A DNA stretch of 64,000 nt from CAZHZT01 sp964537285 (GCA_964537285.1 CAZHZT010000009.1:1-64000), one strand, 5' to 3'; counted from the first letter of the stretch, positions 28,220 to 37,493 are shown. Notes: generated by a model from the sequence alone, not told the origin. Program-made: numbers and translations.

Positions 28220-28268
28220 GACGTAATAAAGATGAACGATTAATTAGATTTGATGTAATTAAGATGTA
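28220..28268 (+). promoter_or_regulatory. operator array: two pairs of GATGTA direct repeats upstream of GH16
   Basis: GACGTA-N5-GATGAA (28220-28236) and GATGTA-N5-GATGTA (28252-28268), boxes every 11 bp, pairs 32 bp apart. The two pairs sit in a 20-bp direct repeat (28215-28234, 28247-28266) with two mismatches. The nearest box ends 6 bp before a TTG that can serve as the -33 element, a class II activator layout. Confidence 0.7.
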
Positions 28269-28274
28269 ACTTTA

Positions 28275-28308
28275 TTGCCAATAAATATACGGCAGTTCTT
28301 TATTTTTG
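28275..28308 (+). promoter_or_regulatory. predicted promoter of the GH16 operon
   Basis: TTG (28275-28277), 23 bp, TATTTTTG (28301-28308), matching the TANNTTTG octamer of Bacteroidota. Leader about 30 bp to the ATG at 28342. Confidence 0.6.
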
Positions 28309-28341
28309 AGAAAATATTCATAAAAAAATTGATCAAGGATC

Positions 28342-29214
28342 ATGAAAATATTTTGTAACACCTTTCTATTAACAATTTTATTGTGTGGCCTTTTCATCAT
28401 GTCTTGCAAAGAACCTGATGAAGTAGGTGGCTGCGATCTTTCGACAAGCCTGGACGGATATCAACTGGTATGGCAAGATGAATTTGACGGCGATGAAATC
28501 GATCCTGCCAAATGGTCCTTCGATATTGGGGATGGATGTGATCGCGGCCAAGGCCTCTGTGGTTGGGGAAATAACGAATTACAATATTACACTGACAGTA
28601 CCAGAAATGCCTACGTTTCGGATGGGCGTCTCGTCATCAAAGCGATTAAAGAATCTCCACTTTTCAAAGGAGAATATGAATACACTTCTGCACGTATGGT
28701 CACCAAAAATAAAGGAGACTGGAAGTTTGGCCGGATTGATGCGAGGGCAAGAATGCCTATAGGTAAAGGCCTCTGGCCAGCTGTGTGGATGCTGCCTACC
28801 GATACAATATACGGAATCTGGCCTGCGAGCGGCGAAATTGATATTATGGAATATCTTGGCGATAAGCCATCCGAAGTACTAGGTACTATTCATTTTGGGC
28901 ACGAACAATGGGATTTTGAGTCTCAATATTACCAATTGGACGAGGAAGAGGGGACTTTTCATGATGATTTTCATGTGTTTTCAGTTATCTGGACAGAAGA
29001 CTGCATTCAATTCATGGTCGATGGAGAACTATACGGTGAGCCGAATACGCGTTCTACTGTACTCCCTTCTACCTGGCCATTCGATAATCCTTTTCACTTG
29101 ATCCTCAATATTGCTGTCGGAGGAAACTTACCGGGAAATCCTGATGCTAGCACGTCCTTCCCTCAAGTCATGGAGGTCGATTATGTAAGAGTTTATCAAA
29201 CAAATAATAATTAA
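28342..29214 (+). CDS. GH16 endo-beta-1,3-glucanase (laminarinase), lipoprotein
   Basis: 290 residues. Lipobox FIMSC (Cys22) anchors it. The GH16 jelly roll runs from LVWQDEFDGDEIDPAKW to MEVDYVRVYQ. The catalytic motif GEIDIMEYLG gives nucleophile Glu165, Asp167 and acid/base Glu170; the extra Met is the beta-bulge form typical of laminarinases (GH16_3-like) as opposed to carrageenases. WPAVWMLP is the usual substrate-cleft strand. It should cut beta-1,3 (or mixed 1,3/1,4) glucan at the cell surface. First gene of the plus-strand operon. Confidence 0.93.
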   Translation: MKIFCNTFLLTILLCGLFIMSCKEPDEVGGCDLSTSLDGYQLVWQDEFDGDEIDPAKWSFDIGDGCDRGQGLCGWGNNELQYYTDSTRNAYVSDGRLVIKAIKESPLFKGEYEYTSARMVTKNKGDWKFGRIDARARMPIGKGLWPAVWMLPTDTIYGIWPASGEIDIMEYLGDKPSEVLGTIHFGHEQWDFESQYYQLDEEEGTFHDDFHVFSVIWTEDCIQFMVDGELYGEPNTRSTVLPSTWPFDNPFHLILNIAVGGNLPGNPDASTSFPQVMEVDYVRVYQTNNN

Positions 29215-29219
29215 TTGAT

Positions 29220-30539
29220 ATGAAGCATTTTTTACTACCTATTTTATTCGTTTTTATGGCCTTCGCTTATGTAAATGGCCAGCAGATCTGGGAGAACTTT
29301 CAAGATATTCGTAAGGGAGAGTACTTTTTTGAAAATGGAACGTTCATTCCCTACTTTGAAAACCCTGATCAGAATGGAAATACCAGCTTAGTCGCGGGGC
29401 AATACTCACGAAATCCTGCAGAATTATTTGACGTTATCACTATCGATGGCGCTATGGCTGATTTGTCTGACTATCTTTCTGGTGCAAAAAGCTTGAGCAT
29501 TGATGTATGGAGCCCTGCAGTGGGTAAAACGGTGCAGATTACCCTTGAAAATAGAGATCTTGCTTTGCCCGCCAATTTCCCGACTGGAAGACATAGCGTA
29601 TATCTTGCTACAACAAGTGTTGCTAATGCCTGGGAAACACTTACTTTCTCCTTTGATAACCAACCGGATGCGTCTGTGGCTAATGATAACGTAAACCGTT
29701 TGGTATTGCTTTTCGATCCGAATTCCAATAATGGAGATACCTATTACTGGGATAATTTAAACGGTCCGGAATTAGCTGATGACCCTTGCGACGGCGTGTC
29801 TGTGAATGATCAAATTATCAATGATTTTGAATGCCAGCAAAATATCAGCTATACTTTTTCTCACAGTGGTCCGAATTTCAGAAGAGTGGCTAATCCCGAT
29901 CAAGCGGGCAACCCTAGCTCTTTTGTAGCCAGCTATACACGTAATGGCGGAGAGATGGATGATGTTATCATAGGAAGGTTAAATAATCCAATCACATTAG
30001 GTTCAGGAAGTATTTATACTTTAGACGTCTGGGATCCTAATGCGCCTACAACCGTTGCTATTTCCTTCCAATCAGGTGGTGTAGCGGTCATTGATACAGT
30101 TGCTTCTACTTCTGCAAGTAATCAATGGCAAACATTAACCTTCGATGTGCGCGAAGCGGCTGGCTCTCAGGTTGATCAAATTGTCACACTTTTCGATCCG
30201 GGTAATTTCACGAGCGATAATTATTTCTTTGATAACTTCAGAGTTTCTGAAAGTGTAAATGTAGCAGAGGTATCAAAGTTGAATCGCCTGGAAGTATTTC
30301 CTAATCCGGTAAGTAATGGAAGCTTGGTTTATTTCGAATATGAGCTAGAGCAATCTGCTACTGTTCAATTAAATGTATTCGATTTAAATGGTAAGTTGGT
30401 ATCCAATGTAATCAATGCTGACCAAAGTGCAGGGAATGAGCGCTTTGAGTGGAATACAACTGGTTTAAGTGCGGGGCTTTATTTCTACAATCTGATCATT
30501 GATGGTCAAAGCACTTCCGGAAAAATCACTGTTAGATAA
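29220..30539 (+). CDS. T9SS-secreted protein with two carbohydrate-binding-like modules
   Basis: 439 residues. Signal peptide ends VNGQ. Two related beta-sandwich modules (about 22-185 and 195-345) share the strands LSIDVWSPAVGKTVQI / YTLDVWDPNAPTTVAI, WETLTFSFDN / WQTLTFDVRE, and YYWDNL / YFFDNF. A T9SS type A domain closes it (LEVFPNPVSNGS ... LSAGLYFYNLI). The modules are the same type as the 11 A modules of the giant protein at 37553. No catalytic residues are recognised. 5 bp after GH16, so co-expressed; likely binds beta-glucan at the surface. Confidence 0.75.
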   Translation: MKHFLLPILFVFMAFAYVNGQQIWENFQDIRKGEYFFENGTFIPYFENPDQNGNTSLVAGQYSRNPAELFDVITIDGAMADLSDYLSGAKSLSIDVWSPAVGKTVQITLENRDLALPANFPTGRHSVYLATTSVANAWETLTFSFDNQPDASVANDNVNRLVLLFDPNSNNGDTYYWDNLNGPELADDPCDGVSVNDQIINDFECQQNISYTFSHSGPNFRRVANPDQAGNPSSFVASYTRNGGEMDDVIIGRLNNPITLGSGSIYTLDVWDPNAPTTVAISFQSGGVAVIDTVASTSASNQWQTLTFDVREAAGSQVDQIVTLFDPGNFTSDNYFFDNFRVSESVNVAEVSKLNRLEVFPNPVSNGSLVYFEYELEQSATVQLNVFDLNGKLVSNVINADQSAGNERFEWNTTGLSAGLYFYNLIIDGQSTSGKITVR

Positions 30540-30632
30540 AAGGCTAAGGGTTAAAGGAAAAGGGAATTTGTTGCCCTTAACCCTTAACCCTTTCCCTTCT
30601 ACCCTTCATCCTTAATCTTTCATCCTTAACCC
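30540..30632. repeat. imperfect palindrome with CCCTTAA-type heptads
   Basis: G-rich half (AAGGGTTAAAGGAAAAGGG) facing a longer G-free half (repeated CCCTTAA, then CCCTTCATCCTTAATC-like units), immediately after one stop codon and just before the MFS start. It may fold as an intra-operon hairpin. Function unknown. Confidence 0.4.
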
Positions 30633-30638
30633 ATATTC

Positions 30639-32198
30639 ATGAATAAGAATACTTACTTAGTGATGATTGCCCTGATCGTAGCTCTGGGGGGCTTTTTAAT
30701 GGGCTTTGATGCTTCGGTCATCTCCGGGGTAGTAAAATTTATTGAAACAGATTTTAACCTTTCCAAACTGGAATTGGGTTGGGCCGTTGGATCGCTGACC
30801 TTTACGGCTACCGCTGCTATGCTAGCGGCTGGTCCGATCAGTGATATTGTAGGTCGAAAAGTAGTGTTGCGGTATGCAGCTGTTTTGTATGCTATTTCGG
30901 CTATTGGTTCTGCATTTGCACCCAACTTTTTACTGTTAGTTATTTTCCGAATGATTGGTGGCTTTGGTGTTGGGGCTTCTCTTATTATTGCCCCAATGTA
31001 TATTGCCGAAATCGCCCCTCCACAAATGCGTGGACAGATGGTTTCTTTTAATCAGTTAAACATTGTTGTCGGAATTTCGGCCGCCTTTTTCTCTAATTAT
31101 TTGATATTGCAATGGGGACAAAGTGATAGCGAATGGGCTTTATCTATGGGGTTCGGCCGTTATAACTGGCGCTGGATGCTTGGTGTGGAAACCCTTCCTG
31201 CTATTTTATATTTTTTGGGTTTGTATTTTGTGCCCCGAAGCCCGCGTTGGCTGATCATGAAAGGGCAGTTTGAAGAAGCGCTTAAAGTCATGAAATGGGC
31301 AGTAGGAGATCAGGAAGCTACTAGAGAATTAGAAGAGGTAAGATCGAGTATTGATTCGGAAACTAAAAAAGAAAGAACTCCCCTGGGTGAATTGTTCAAA
31401 CCAGCCATGCGATTGGTCCTTAGTATTGGTATTGTAGTCGCTATTTTGCAACAGATCACGGGAATCAATTCCGTCTTTTTCTATGCTCCAATGATTTTTG
31501 AGCAATCTGGTGTTGGAACGGATGCTTCTTTTTCTCAAGCTATATATGTAGGCTTGATCAATTTAGTGTTCACCGTTCTGGCTATTCTTTTCATTGATAA
31601 ATTAGGGCGCAAGCCTCTGTTGAGCTTTGGAGTAGCAGGTATAGCCATCTTTATGTTTATTCTGGCTTACGGCTTCAGTACAGCTCGCTATACACTACCC
31701 GAATCTGCCTTAACGGAATTATCCGAAGGAATTGACCGAACAAAATTAACCGCTATGGTCGGTCAAACCTATGACAGCGATGTGGCGTTTAAAGATGCCT
31801 TAAAGCAAAACTTAGGCGAAGAAAGTACAGTACTCTACGAGTCTGAGCTCATTACTGCTTCTATCTCCATTAATTCAATCCTTATTCTTATTGGAATTTT
31901 AGGCTTTGTGGCATCCTTTGCGATCTCAATAGGCCCTGTAATGTGGGTACTCTTTTCTGAGTTATTCCCCAATAAAGTTAGAGGTTTGGCTATATCTTTT
32001 GTCGGGCTCATAAACTCTGCCGTTAGTTTCTTGGTGCAGCTTATTTTTCCTTGGGAGCTCGCCACCTTTGGTAGTTCTGCTACTTTCTTGGTGTACGGCA
32101 TCTTTGCTGCATTAGGGCTGATCTTTATTATCACCACTATACCTGAAACTAAAGGAAAATCACTGGAAGAATTAGAAAAAATATTAGTAAAAGAATAA
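30639..32198 (+). CDS. MFS sugar porter
   Basis: 519 residues, 12 predicted membrane helices. Sugar-porter family signatures are all present: DIVGRKVVL after helix 2, VPRSPRWLI before the central loop, QQITGINSVFFYAP in helix 7, LGRKPL, and PETKGKSLEELE at the C-terminus. The loop between helices 9 and 10 is enlarged. It imports a sugar, probably by H+ symport, across the inner membrane. Between surface glucanases and a cytoplasmic phosphorylase, its cargo is probably glucose or short beta-glucan oligosaccharides. Confidence 0.88.
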   Translation: MNKNTYLVMIALIVALGGFLMGFDASVISGVVKFIETDFNLSKLELGWAVGSLTFTATAAMLAAGPISDIVGRKVVLRYAAVLYAISAIGSAFAPNFLLLVIFRMIGGFGVGASLIIAPMYIAEIAPPQMRGQMVSFNQLNIVVGISAAFFSNYLILQWGQSDSEWALSMGFGRYNWRWMLGVETLPAILYFLGLYFVPRSPRWLIMKGQFEEALKVMKWAVGDQEATRELEEVRSSIDSETKKERTPLGELFKPAMRLVLSIGIVVAILQQITGINSVFFYAPMIFEQSGVGTDASFSQAIYVGLINLVFTVLAILFIDKLGRKPLLSFGVAGIAIFMFILAYGFSTARYTLPESALTELSEGIDRTKLTAMVGQTYDSDVAFKDALKQNLGEESTVLYESELITASISINSILILIGILGFVASFAISIGPVMWVLFSELFPNKVRGLAISFVGLINSAVSFLVQLIFPWELATFGSSATFLVYGIFAALGLIFIITTIPETKGKSLEELEKILVKE

Positions 32199-32324
32199 TG
32201 GTTAAGGGGGTTTATAAAGTTGAAAATTTAAGAAGCCTATTACTTCTAAAACTTTTTTACTCTTTCAACTTCCTAAACAGTCCAAACTATCTAAATATTT
32301 AAAAAGTCCTAAACTCTAAAATAT
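32199..32324. repeat. intergenic decayed palindrome
   Basis: GTTTATAAAGTTGAAAATTT (from 32210) partly pairs with the CTTTCAACTTCCTAAAC region (about 32262-32278). The right half is nearly G-free with CTAAA units, like the gap at 30540 and the leader at 18347-18397. Confidence 0.3.
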
Positions 32325-33656
32325 ATGTACACTCGCCTGATTTTATTTATATTTTTATTGAGCATGTTTTCCTGTGTGGCACCCCCTGAAAAAAAGGAAA
32401 ATTCTTCCTCAAAACCAGAGGAGGTCGTTAAACCAGTAAAGGTAGAACTCATAAAAAAAGACGGGGATTATGAGCTAATGGTAAACAAAAAACCTTATTG
32501 GATCAAGGGGGCCGGCCTGGAATTTGGAAACGTAGAAAAACTGGCCGAACATGGTGGGAATTCTTTTCGTACCTGGCGGACGGACAATGGAAAAGACTCT
32601 GGAAAGGAAGTACTGGATAGAGCACATAAAAATGGTTTGTTGGTTACTATGGGAATTGAAGTAGCTCGTGAACGACATGGTTTTGATTATAACGATCCTG
32701 CTGCCGTTAAAGAGCAATTAGAGCGTATCAAAGAAGAAGTGCTTATGTACAAGGATCACCCCGCTATGATGATCTGGTCTATCGGTAATGAACTGAACCT
32801 GAGAGCTACTAACCCTAAAGTATGGGATGCCGTAAACGAGATTTCAAAATTCATTCATGAAGTCGATACCAACCATTTGACAATCACCACCTTGGCTGGT
32901 ATTTCCAAAGAATTGGTTGACGATATAAAAGAACGAGCCACCGATCTGGATTTGCTTGGTATTCAAATGTATGGTGATCTTCCAAACCTTCCACTCAGAG
33001 TGGAAGAATCCGGCTGGGATGGCGCTTATATTGTTACAGAATGGGGAGCTACCGGGCATTGGGAAGTGCCTACCACTGAATGGAAAGCTCCGGTAGAGAA
33101 CCATAGCAGCCGAAAAGCGGATTTTTATCTTGAACGTTACAAACAAGCTATCGAGCCTTCCAAAGATCAATGTGTGGGCTCGTACGTGTTTTTATGGGGG
33201 CAAAAACAAGAGCGAACGCCAACCTGGTATGGCATTTTCCTTGATTCAGGCATTGAAACGGAATCCGTGGATGCCATGCACTATATCTGGAATAATAAAT
33301 GGCCGGATAACAGAAGCCCACGTTTAGATTCCTTTTTGCTTGAAGGAAAAACAGCTTACGAGTCGGTTTATTTAAAGCTGCAAGGGGAAAGTAAAGCAAT
33401 GGTATTTTGTAACGACCCGGATGAAGATGCCTTGACTTTTAAATGGGATGTTAAACAGGAAAGTACTGATCTTCAGGACGGGGGAGATTATGAGGAAACG
33501 CCTGAAAGCCTTGATATTTCCTTTGAAGCTGCTAAAGACGGATCTGTGCGTTTCAAAGCACCTGAAAAGGAAGGAGCTTATCGCTTATTTGTATATGCCT
33601 TTGATGGAAATGGACATGCTGCCCACGCAAATATTCCATTTTATGTGAAAAAATAG
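32325..33656 (+). CDS. clan GH-A glycoside hydrolase lipoprotein, paralogue 2
   Basis: 443 residues; lipobox SMFSC (Cys17) then a Lys/Glu/Ser linker. Same architecture as the enzyme at 23605: (beta/alpha)8 barrel with acid/base Glu156 in WSIGNELN and nucleophile Glu239 in IVTEWGATGHW, then a C-terminal beta domain (about 335-443, ending IPFYVKK). Membrane anchoring distinguishes it from the paralogue. Which beta-glucan linkage each one cuts is unknown; two copies in one locus suggest endo/exo or linkage division of labour. Confidence 0.77.
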   Translation: MYTRLILFIFLLSMFSCVAPPEKKENSSSKPEEVVKPVKVELIKKDGDYELMVNKKPYWIKGAGLEFGNVEKLAEHGGNSFRTWRTDNGKDSGKEVLDRAHKNGLLVTMGIEVARERHGFDYNDPAAVKEQLERIKEEVLMYKDHPAMMIWSIGNELNLRATNPKVWDAVNEISKFIHEVDTNHLTITTLAGISKELVDDIKERATDLDLLGIQMYGDLPNLPLRVEESGWDGAYIVTEWGATGHWEVPTTEWKAPVENHSSRKADFYLERYKQAIEPSKDQCVGSYVFLWGQKQERTPTWYGIFLDSGIETESVDAMHYIWNNKWPDNRSPRLDSFLLEGKTAYESVYLKLQGESKAMVFCNDPDEDALTFKWDVKQESTDLQDGGDYEETPESLDISFEAAKDGSVRFKAPEKEGAYRLFVYAFDGNGHAAHANIPFYVKK

Positions 33657-33673
33657 TTGGTTGAATGGCTTTA

Positions 33674-33800
33674 AGTTATTACGTTCTTTGACAAATTGTG
33701 TGGAACTTCAAAATGATAACCTTTGAATGGCCTTGTGGCTGAAAGGCTTATCATTTTGAAGTTTCATTTTCCACAATTTATGTCAAAGAACTAGTTATTA
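33674..33800 (+). mobile_element. MITE-like palindromic element, copy 4
   Basis: Element 33682-33792, flanked by perfect 8-bp repeats AGTTATTA (33674-33681 and 33793-33800). It starts CGTTCTTTGAC and ends GTCAAAGAACT. Centre in the copy 1 orientation. 25 bp after the glycosidase stop. Confidence 0.85.
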
Positions 33801-33801
33801 T

Positions 33802-33880
33802 AAAGTAAGAGGTTGTTCCCCAAATGGATAATAACCCCTGACAGGGGCTATTATCCATTTGGGGAACAACCTCTTACTTT
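33802..33880. terminator. 38-bp-arm near-perfect hairpin
   Basis: Arms 33802-33839 and 33843-33880 pair at 37 of 38 positions around loop GAC. It lies between the MITE and the phosphorylase start at 33923, so it either terminates the upstream operon or shapes the phosphorylase leader. Confidence 0.55.
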
Positions 33881-33922
33881 GGAAAATATCTATTTGCTAA
33901 ATAAAAATTAGAATTAAAAAAG

Positions 33923-36900
33923 ATGCCTTTAACCTCTCAACTTGAAGAGAAAAAAGTACATGGGATGTTCATGGAACGGGACGGAGAGCGCTTTTACAAG
34001 ATCGAAAATTATGATCAGCTCAGTCCCTTCTTCATGTCTATTGTGAGTTCATCCGATCATTGGTTATTTATTTCCAGTAAAGGAGGATTGACAGCCGGCC
34101 GAAAAAATGCAGATAATGCACTCTTTCCTTATTATACAGACGATAAAATCCACGATTTTTCTGAGCTGACAGGAAGTAAAACCATTTTCAGGGTTTGGGG
34201 TAAAGAGGGGTTTACCCTCTGGGAGCCTTTCTCTGATCGTTTGTCAGGTACTTATCCGATAAAACGCAATCTTTACAAAAGTTGCAGCGGCAACCAGATC
34301 GTTTTTGAAGAAATCAATGAGACTTTCAGCCTTGTTTTTCGTTACGCCTGGATGTTTAGCGATCAATATGGTTTCGTAAGAAAATCGACCATCCTGAATA
34401 AAGGAGAACAGCCTATTTCTGTAGATCTACTCGATGGAATCCAAAATATTCTGCCTTATGGCATAAATGCCAAACTCCAAAATGACCGCAGTACCCTTGT
34501 GGATGCTTATAAAAAAAGTGAATGGTACGCAGAAGGTAATCTGGGAGTTTTTACTTTGAGTTCCATGATCGTTGATAGAGCAGAACCCAGTGAAGCATTA
34601 AAAGCTACTGTTGTATGGTCTGCTGGCCAGAAGTCAAATATTACCCTCATTTCGGATCTTCAACTAGAGGCTTTCAGAAACGGCAAAGGACTGCAGCAAC
34701 GCACCGATATCCGTGCATCTCGTGGAGCCTATCTTTTGAACATGCAGTTCGATCTCAAACCACTCCATCCCAAAAGCTGGTATATCGTTGCTGATCTGGA
34801 CAAAGAAGTCGGAGATGTGATAGCTATTGCTGAAAAGGTGCAATCAAGCGCTTCACTCATTAGTGAACTGGAAAAAGATATCCAGGCAGGAACTATTAAA
34901 CTACGTAAATTAGTAGCTCAATCGGACGGTATCCAGGTAGCCGGGGATGAATCTTTGATCGAACGTCATTTTTTCAATACCCTGTTCAATATTTTCAGAG
35001 GTGGGGTGTTCATTCGCAATTATGAACTTCCCAAAAGGGATTTTCTAGCTTATCTGGTGCAACATAACAAGTCTGTTTTTGAAAAATACCATTCGCAGGT
35101 CAATGCTTTTTCTGATTGGTTTTCGGTGAAAAAGCTGACCGAGGCGGTGGAGAAGAGTAATGATCCGGATTTTTATCGTTTGTCATTTGAATATCTTCCA
35201 CTGATGTTCAGCCGCCGGCATGGCGATCCTAGTCGCCCCTGGAATCGGTTTTCCATAGAGATCCGCAATGACGATGGTTCGGAAAAACTTTATTATCAGG
35301 GGAACTGGCGGGATATTTTTCAAAATTGGGAGGCATTATGCTTGTCTTATCCGGGCTTCCTGCCTCATGTGATCTGTAAGTTCTTAAATGCCTCCACCAT
35401 CGACGGTTATAATCCTTATCGAATTACAAAAGATGGTATTGACTGGGAAACGATTGAACCTGATGATCCTTGGTCGTACATCGGATATTGGGGAGATCAT
35501 CAGATCATATACATGCTAAAGTTGTTGGAGTTATCCCGGCAGTTTGATCCGGAGTGGTTGCCATCTATGTTTGATAAAGCAGTTTTCTCTTACGCTAATG
35601 TTCCGTATAAGATAAAGTCTTATGAATCCATTTTGGAAAACCCATACGACACGGTGGTTTATGATGAGGAAATGGAACAAGAGATTGAGGAGGCTGTTGA
35701 GCGATTAGGGAATGATGGTAAGCTACTACTCGATGAAGAAGGGAAAGTCGTTCACGTTTCCTTTTTGGAAAAAATATTGGTTAGCCTTCTTGCGAAATTA
35801 TCCAATTTCATTCCTGAGGCAGGTATATGGCTCAACACACAACGCCCCGAATGGAATGATGCCAATAATGCATTGGTAGGAAACGGTGTTTCTATGGTTA
35901 CCTTGTATTACCTAAGGAGGTTCATCGCTTTCTTTTCATCCGTTTTGGAAGATTGTCGTCAGGAACAATTTACTGTTTCGGCCCATTTATCAGCCTTCTT
36001 TCAAAATGTTTTGGATGTTCTCAGAGAACACCAAAGTATTCTGAGCGTTCAATGTTCAGACCTTGAAAGGAGAGAAATGATGGATGCGCTGGGCAATGCC
36101 GGAAGTGGTTATCGCAAAAATGTTTATGCTCAACCGAGCGATCCGCAGAAGCAGTTGGTCTACAAAGAAGAACTGTCCGAACTGTTCAGCCTTTCGAATG
36201 CTTATATCGACGACTCCATTCAAAAAAACAAACGAGAAGATGGGCTCTTTCATGCTTATAATCTGATTAATATTACAAACGAAAAAGAAGTAGGTATTCG
36301 TCGCTTATATGAAATGCTGGAAGGGCAGGTCGCTGCCTTGAGTTCGGGAAGTTTATCGGCTGAAGAAGCTTTAAATGTTATGCGAGCGCTCAGGGAAAGC
36401 AATATGTATCGCCCGGATCAACATAGTTATTTGTTATATCCCGACAGAACCCTGCCTCGGTTCTTGAAAAAGAATGATATTCCGGCTAATTTGCTTAACG
36501 GTTTAAAGCTTCCGGCATATTTACTTGAAAATAACAATGACTCCATTTTCAAAAAAGATGCCCTTGGAAACTGGCATTTCAATGGCAATTTCCACAATGC
36601 CAATGATCTGAAGGAAGCATTGAATGAATTGACAGAGAATGGTTATAAAGATTTGGTGAGCAGAGAAAAAGATCAGATCCTGGATGTATTCGAAAGGGTA
36701 TTTGATCATCAGTCCTTTACCGGTCGATCGGGTACTTTTTTTGGTTATGAAGGGCTGGGGTGTATATACTGGCATATGGTTTCCAAACTCGTCCTGGCTG
36801 CTCAGGAAAATTGCTTCTGGGCTCTGGAGAATGGCGTAAATGAAGCCTTAATACAAAAACTAATCGATCATTACTACGATCTCAGAGCAGGTATCGGCTT

Positions 36901-37384
36901 CAATAAATCACCAGAGGAATATGGGGCATTCCCTACTGATCCTTATTCTCATACGCCTTCTAGTGCCGGGGCTCAACAGCCCGGAATGACGGGGCAAGTG
37001 AAAGAAGACGTGCTTTGGCGCTTTGGTGAATTAGGCCTAAGAGTTAAAAATGGGGAAATTCATTTTGATCCGTTTTTATTATCCATCGATGCTTTTTTAA
37101 CCAAAGTCACCCCATTTGAATATTTTGATGTAAATGGAAAGCCTTCGAACATTCTTCTAGAGAAAACTTCACTTGCTTTTACTTACTGTCAGGTGCCAAT
37201 TGTTTATTACGTTTCTCAAGAACCTAAAGTAGAAGTTTTTTCTGCGAATGGAAATAGCCGCTCTCATGCTTCTTTAGCTTTGGACGGAGAATCATCTACT
37301 GAAATCACGAACAGAACAGGGAATATTACCCGGGTAAATGTATATATACCTGAGGGAAAATTTCTTAAAAACATCGTTCTTTGA
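33923..37384 (+). CDS. GH149-like beta-1,3-oligoglucan phosphorylase
   Basis: 1,153 residues with no signal peptide, hence cytoplasmic. N-terminal FYKIENYDQLSPFFMSIVSSSDHWLFISS and GGLTAGRKNADNALFPYYTDDK, with later YIGYWGDHQIIYMLKLLEL, TQRPEWNDANNALVGNG and FTGRSGTFFGYEGLGCIYWHM, fit the long GH94/GH149 phosphorylase class. Length near 1,150 favours GH149 (beta-1,3-oligoglucan phosphorylase) over GH94 (about 800). WNDAN probably holds the general acid Asp. It would release glucose-1-phosphate from imported oligosaccharides. Its last two codons and TGA stop (GTT CTT TGA) are partly supplied by MITE copy 5. Confidence 0.78.
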   Translation: MPLTSQLEEKKVHGMFMERDGERFYKIENYDQLSPFFMSIVSSSDHWLFISSKGGLTAGRKNADNALFPYYTDDKIHDFSELTGSKTIFRVWGKEGFTLWEPFSDRLSGTYPIKRNLYKSCSGNQIVFEEINETFSLVFRYAWMFSDQYGFVRKSTILNKGEQPISVDLLDGIQNILPYGINAKLQNDRSTLVDAYKKSEWYAEGNLGVFTLSSMIVDRAEPSEALKATVVWSAGQKSNITLISDLQLEAFRNGKGLQQRTDIRASRGAYLLNMQFDLKPLHPKSWYIVADLDKEVGDVIAIAEKVQSSASLISELEKDIQAGTIKLRKLVAQSDGIQVAGDESLIERHFFNTLFNIFRGGVFIRNYELPKRDFLAYLVQHNKSVFEKYHSQVNAFSDWFSVKKLTEAVEKSNDPDFYRLSFEYLPLMFSRRHGDPSRPWNRFSIEIRNDDGSEKLYYQGNWRDIFQNWEALCLSYPGFLPHVICKFLNASTIDGYNPYRITKDGIDWETIEPDDPWSYIGYWGDHQIIYMLKLLELSRQFDPEWLPSMFDKAVFSYANVPYKIKSYESILENPYDTVVYDEEMEQEIEEAVERLGNDGKLLLDEEGKVVHVSFLEKILVSLLAKLSNFIPEAGIWLNTQRPEWNDANNALVGNGVSMVTLYYLRRFIAFFSSVLEDCRQEQFTVSAHLSAFFQNVLDVLREHQSILSVQCSDLERREMMDALGNAGSGYRKNVYAQPSDPQKQLVYKEELSELFSLSNAYIDDSIQKNKREDGLFHAYNLINITNEKEVGIRRLYEMLEGQVAALSSGSLSAEEALNVMRALRESNMYRPDQHSYLLYPDRTLPRFLKKNDIPANLLNGLKLPAYLLENNNDSIFKKDALGNWHFNGNFHNANDLKEALNELTENGYKDLVSREKDQILDVFERVFDHQSFTGRSGTFFGYEGLGCIYWHMVSKLVLAAQENCFWALENGVNEALIQKLIDHYYDLRAGIGFNKSPEEYGAFPTDPYSHTPSSAGAQQPGMTGQVKEDVLWRFGELGLRVKNGEIHFDPFLLSIDAFLTKVTPFEYFDVNGKPSNILLEKTSLAFTYCQVPIVYYVSQEPKVEVFSANGNSRSHASLALDGESSTEITNRTGNITRVNVYIPEGKFLKNIVL

Positions 37385-37493
37385 CAAATTGTGTGGAACT
37401 TCAAAATGAGAAGCCTTTCAGCCCAAAGGGTATTCAAGGCTTCTCATTTTGAAGTTCCATTTTCCACAATTTATGTCAAAGAACTAAAAACAT
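37367..37493 (+). mobile_element. MITE-like palindromic element, copy 5, inverted centre
   Basis: Element 37375-37485 with perfect 8-bp flanks AAAAACAT (37367-37374, 37486-37493). Outer arms run as in copies 1-4, but the centre (CCTTTCAGCCCAAAGGGTAT) is the reverse complement of theirs. The element begins inside the phosphorylase gene and provides its stop. Across the restored target the frame would read ITLFQNKV before a TAA, so insertion shortened the enzyme by a few residues. Confidence 0.87.
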
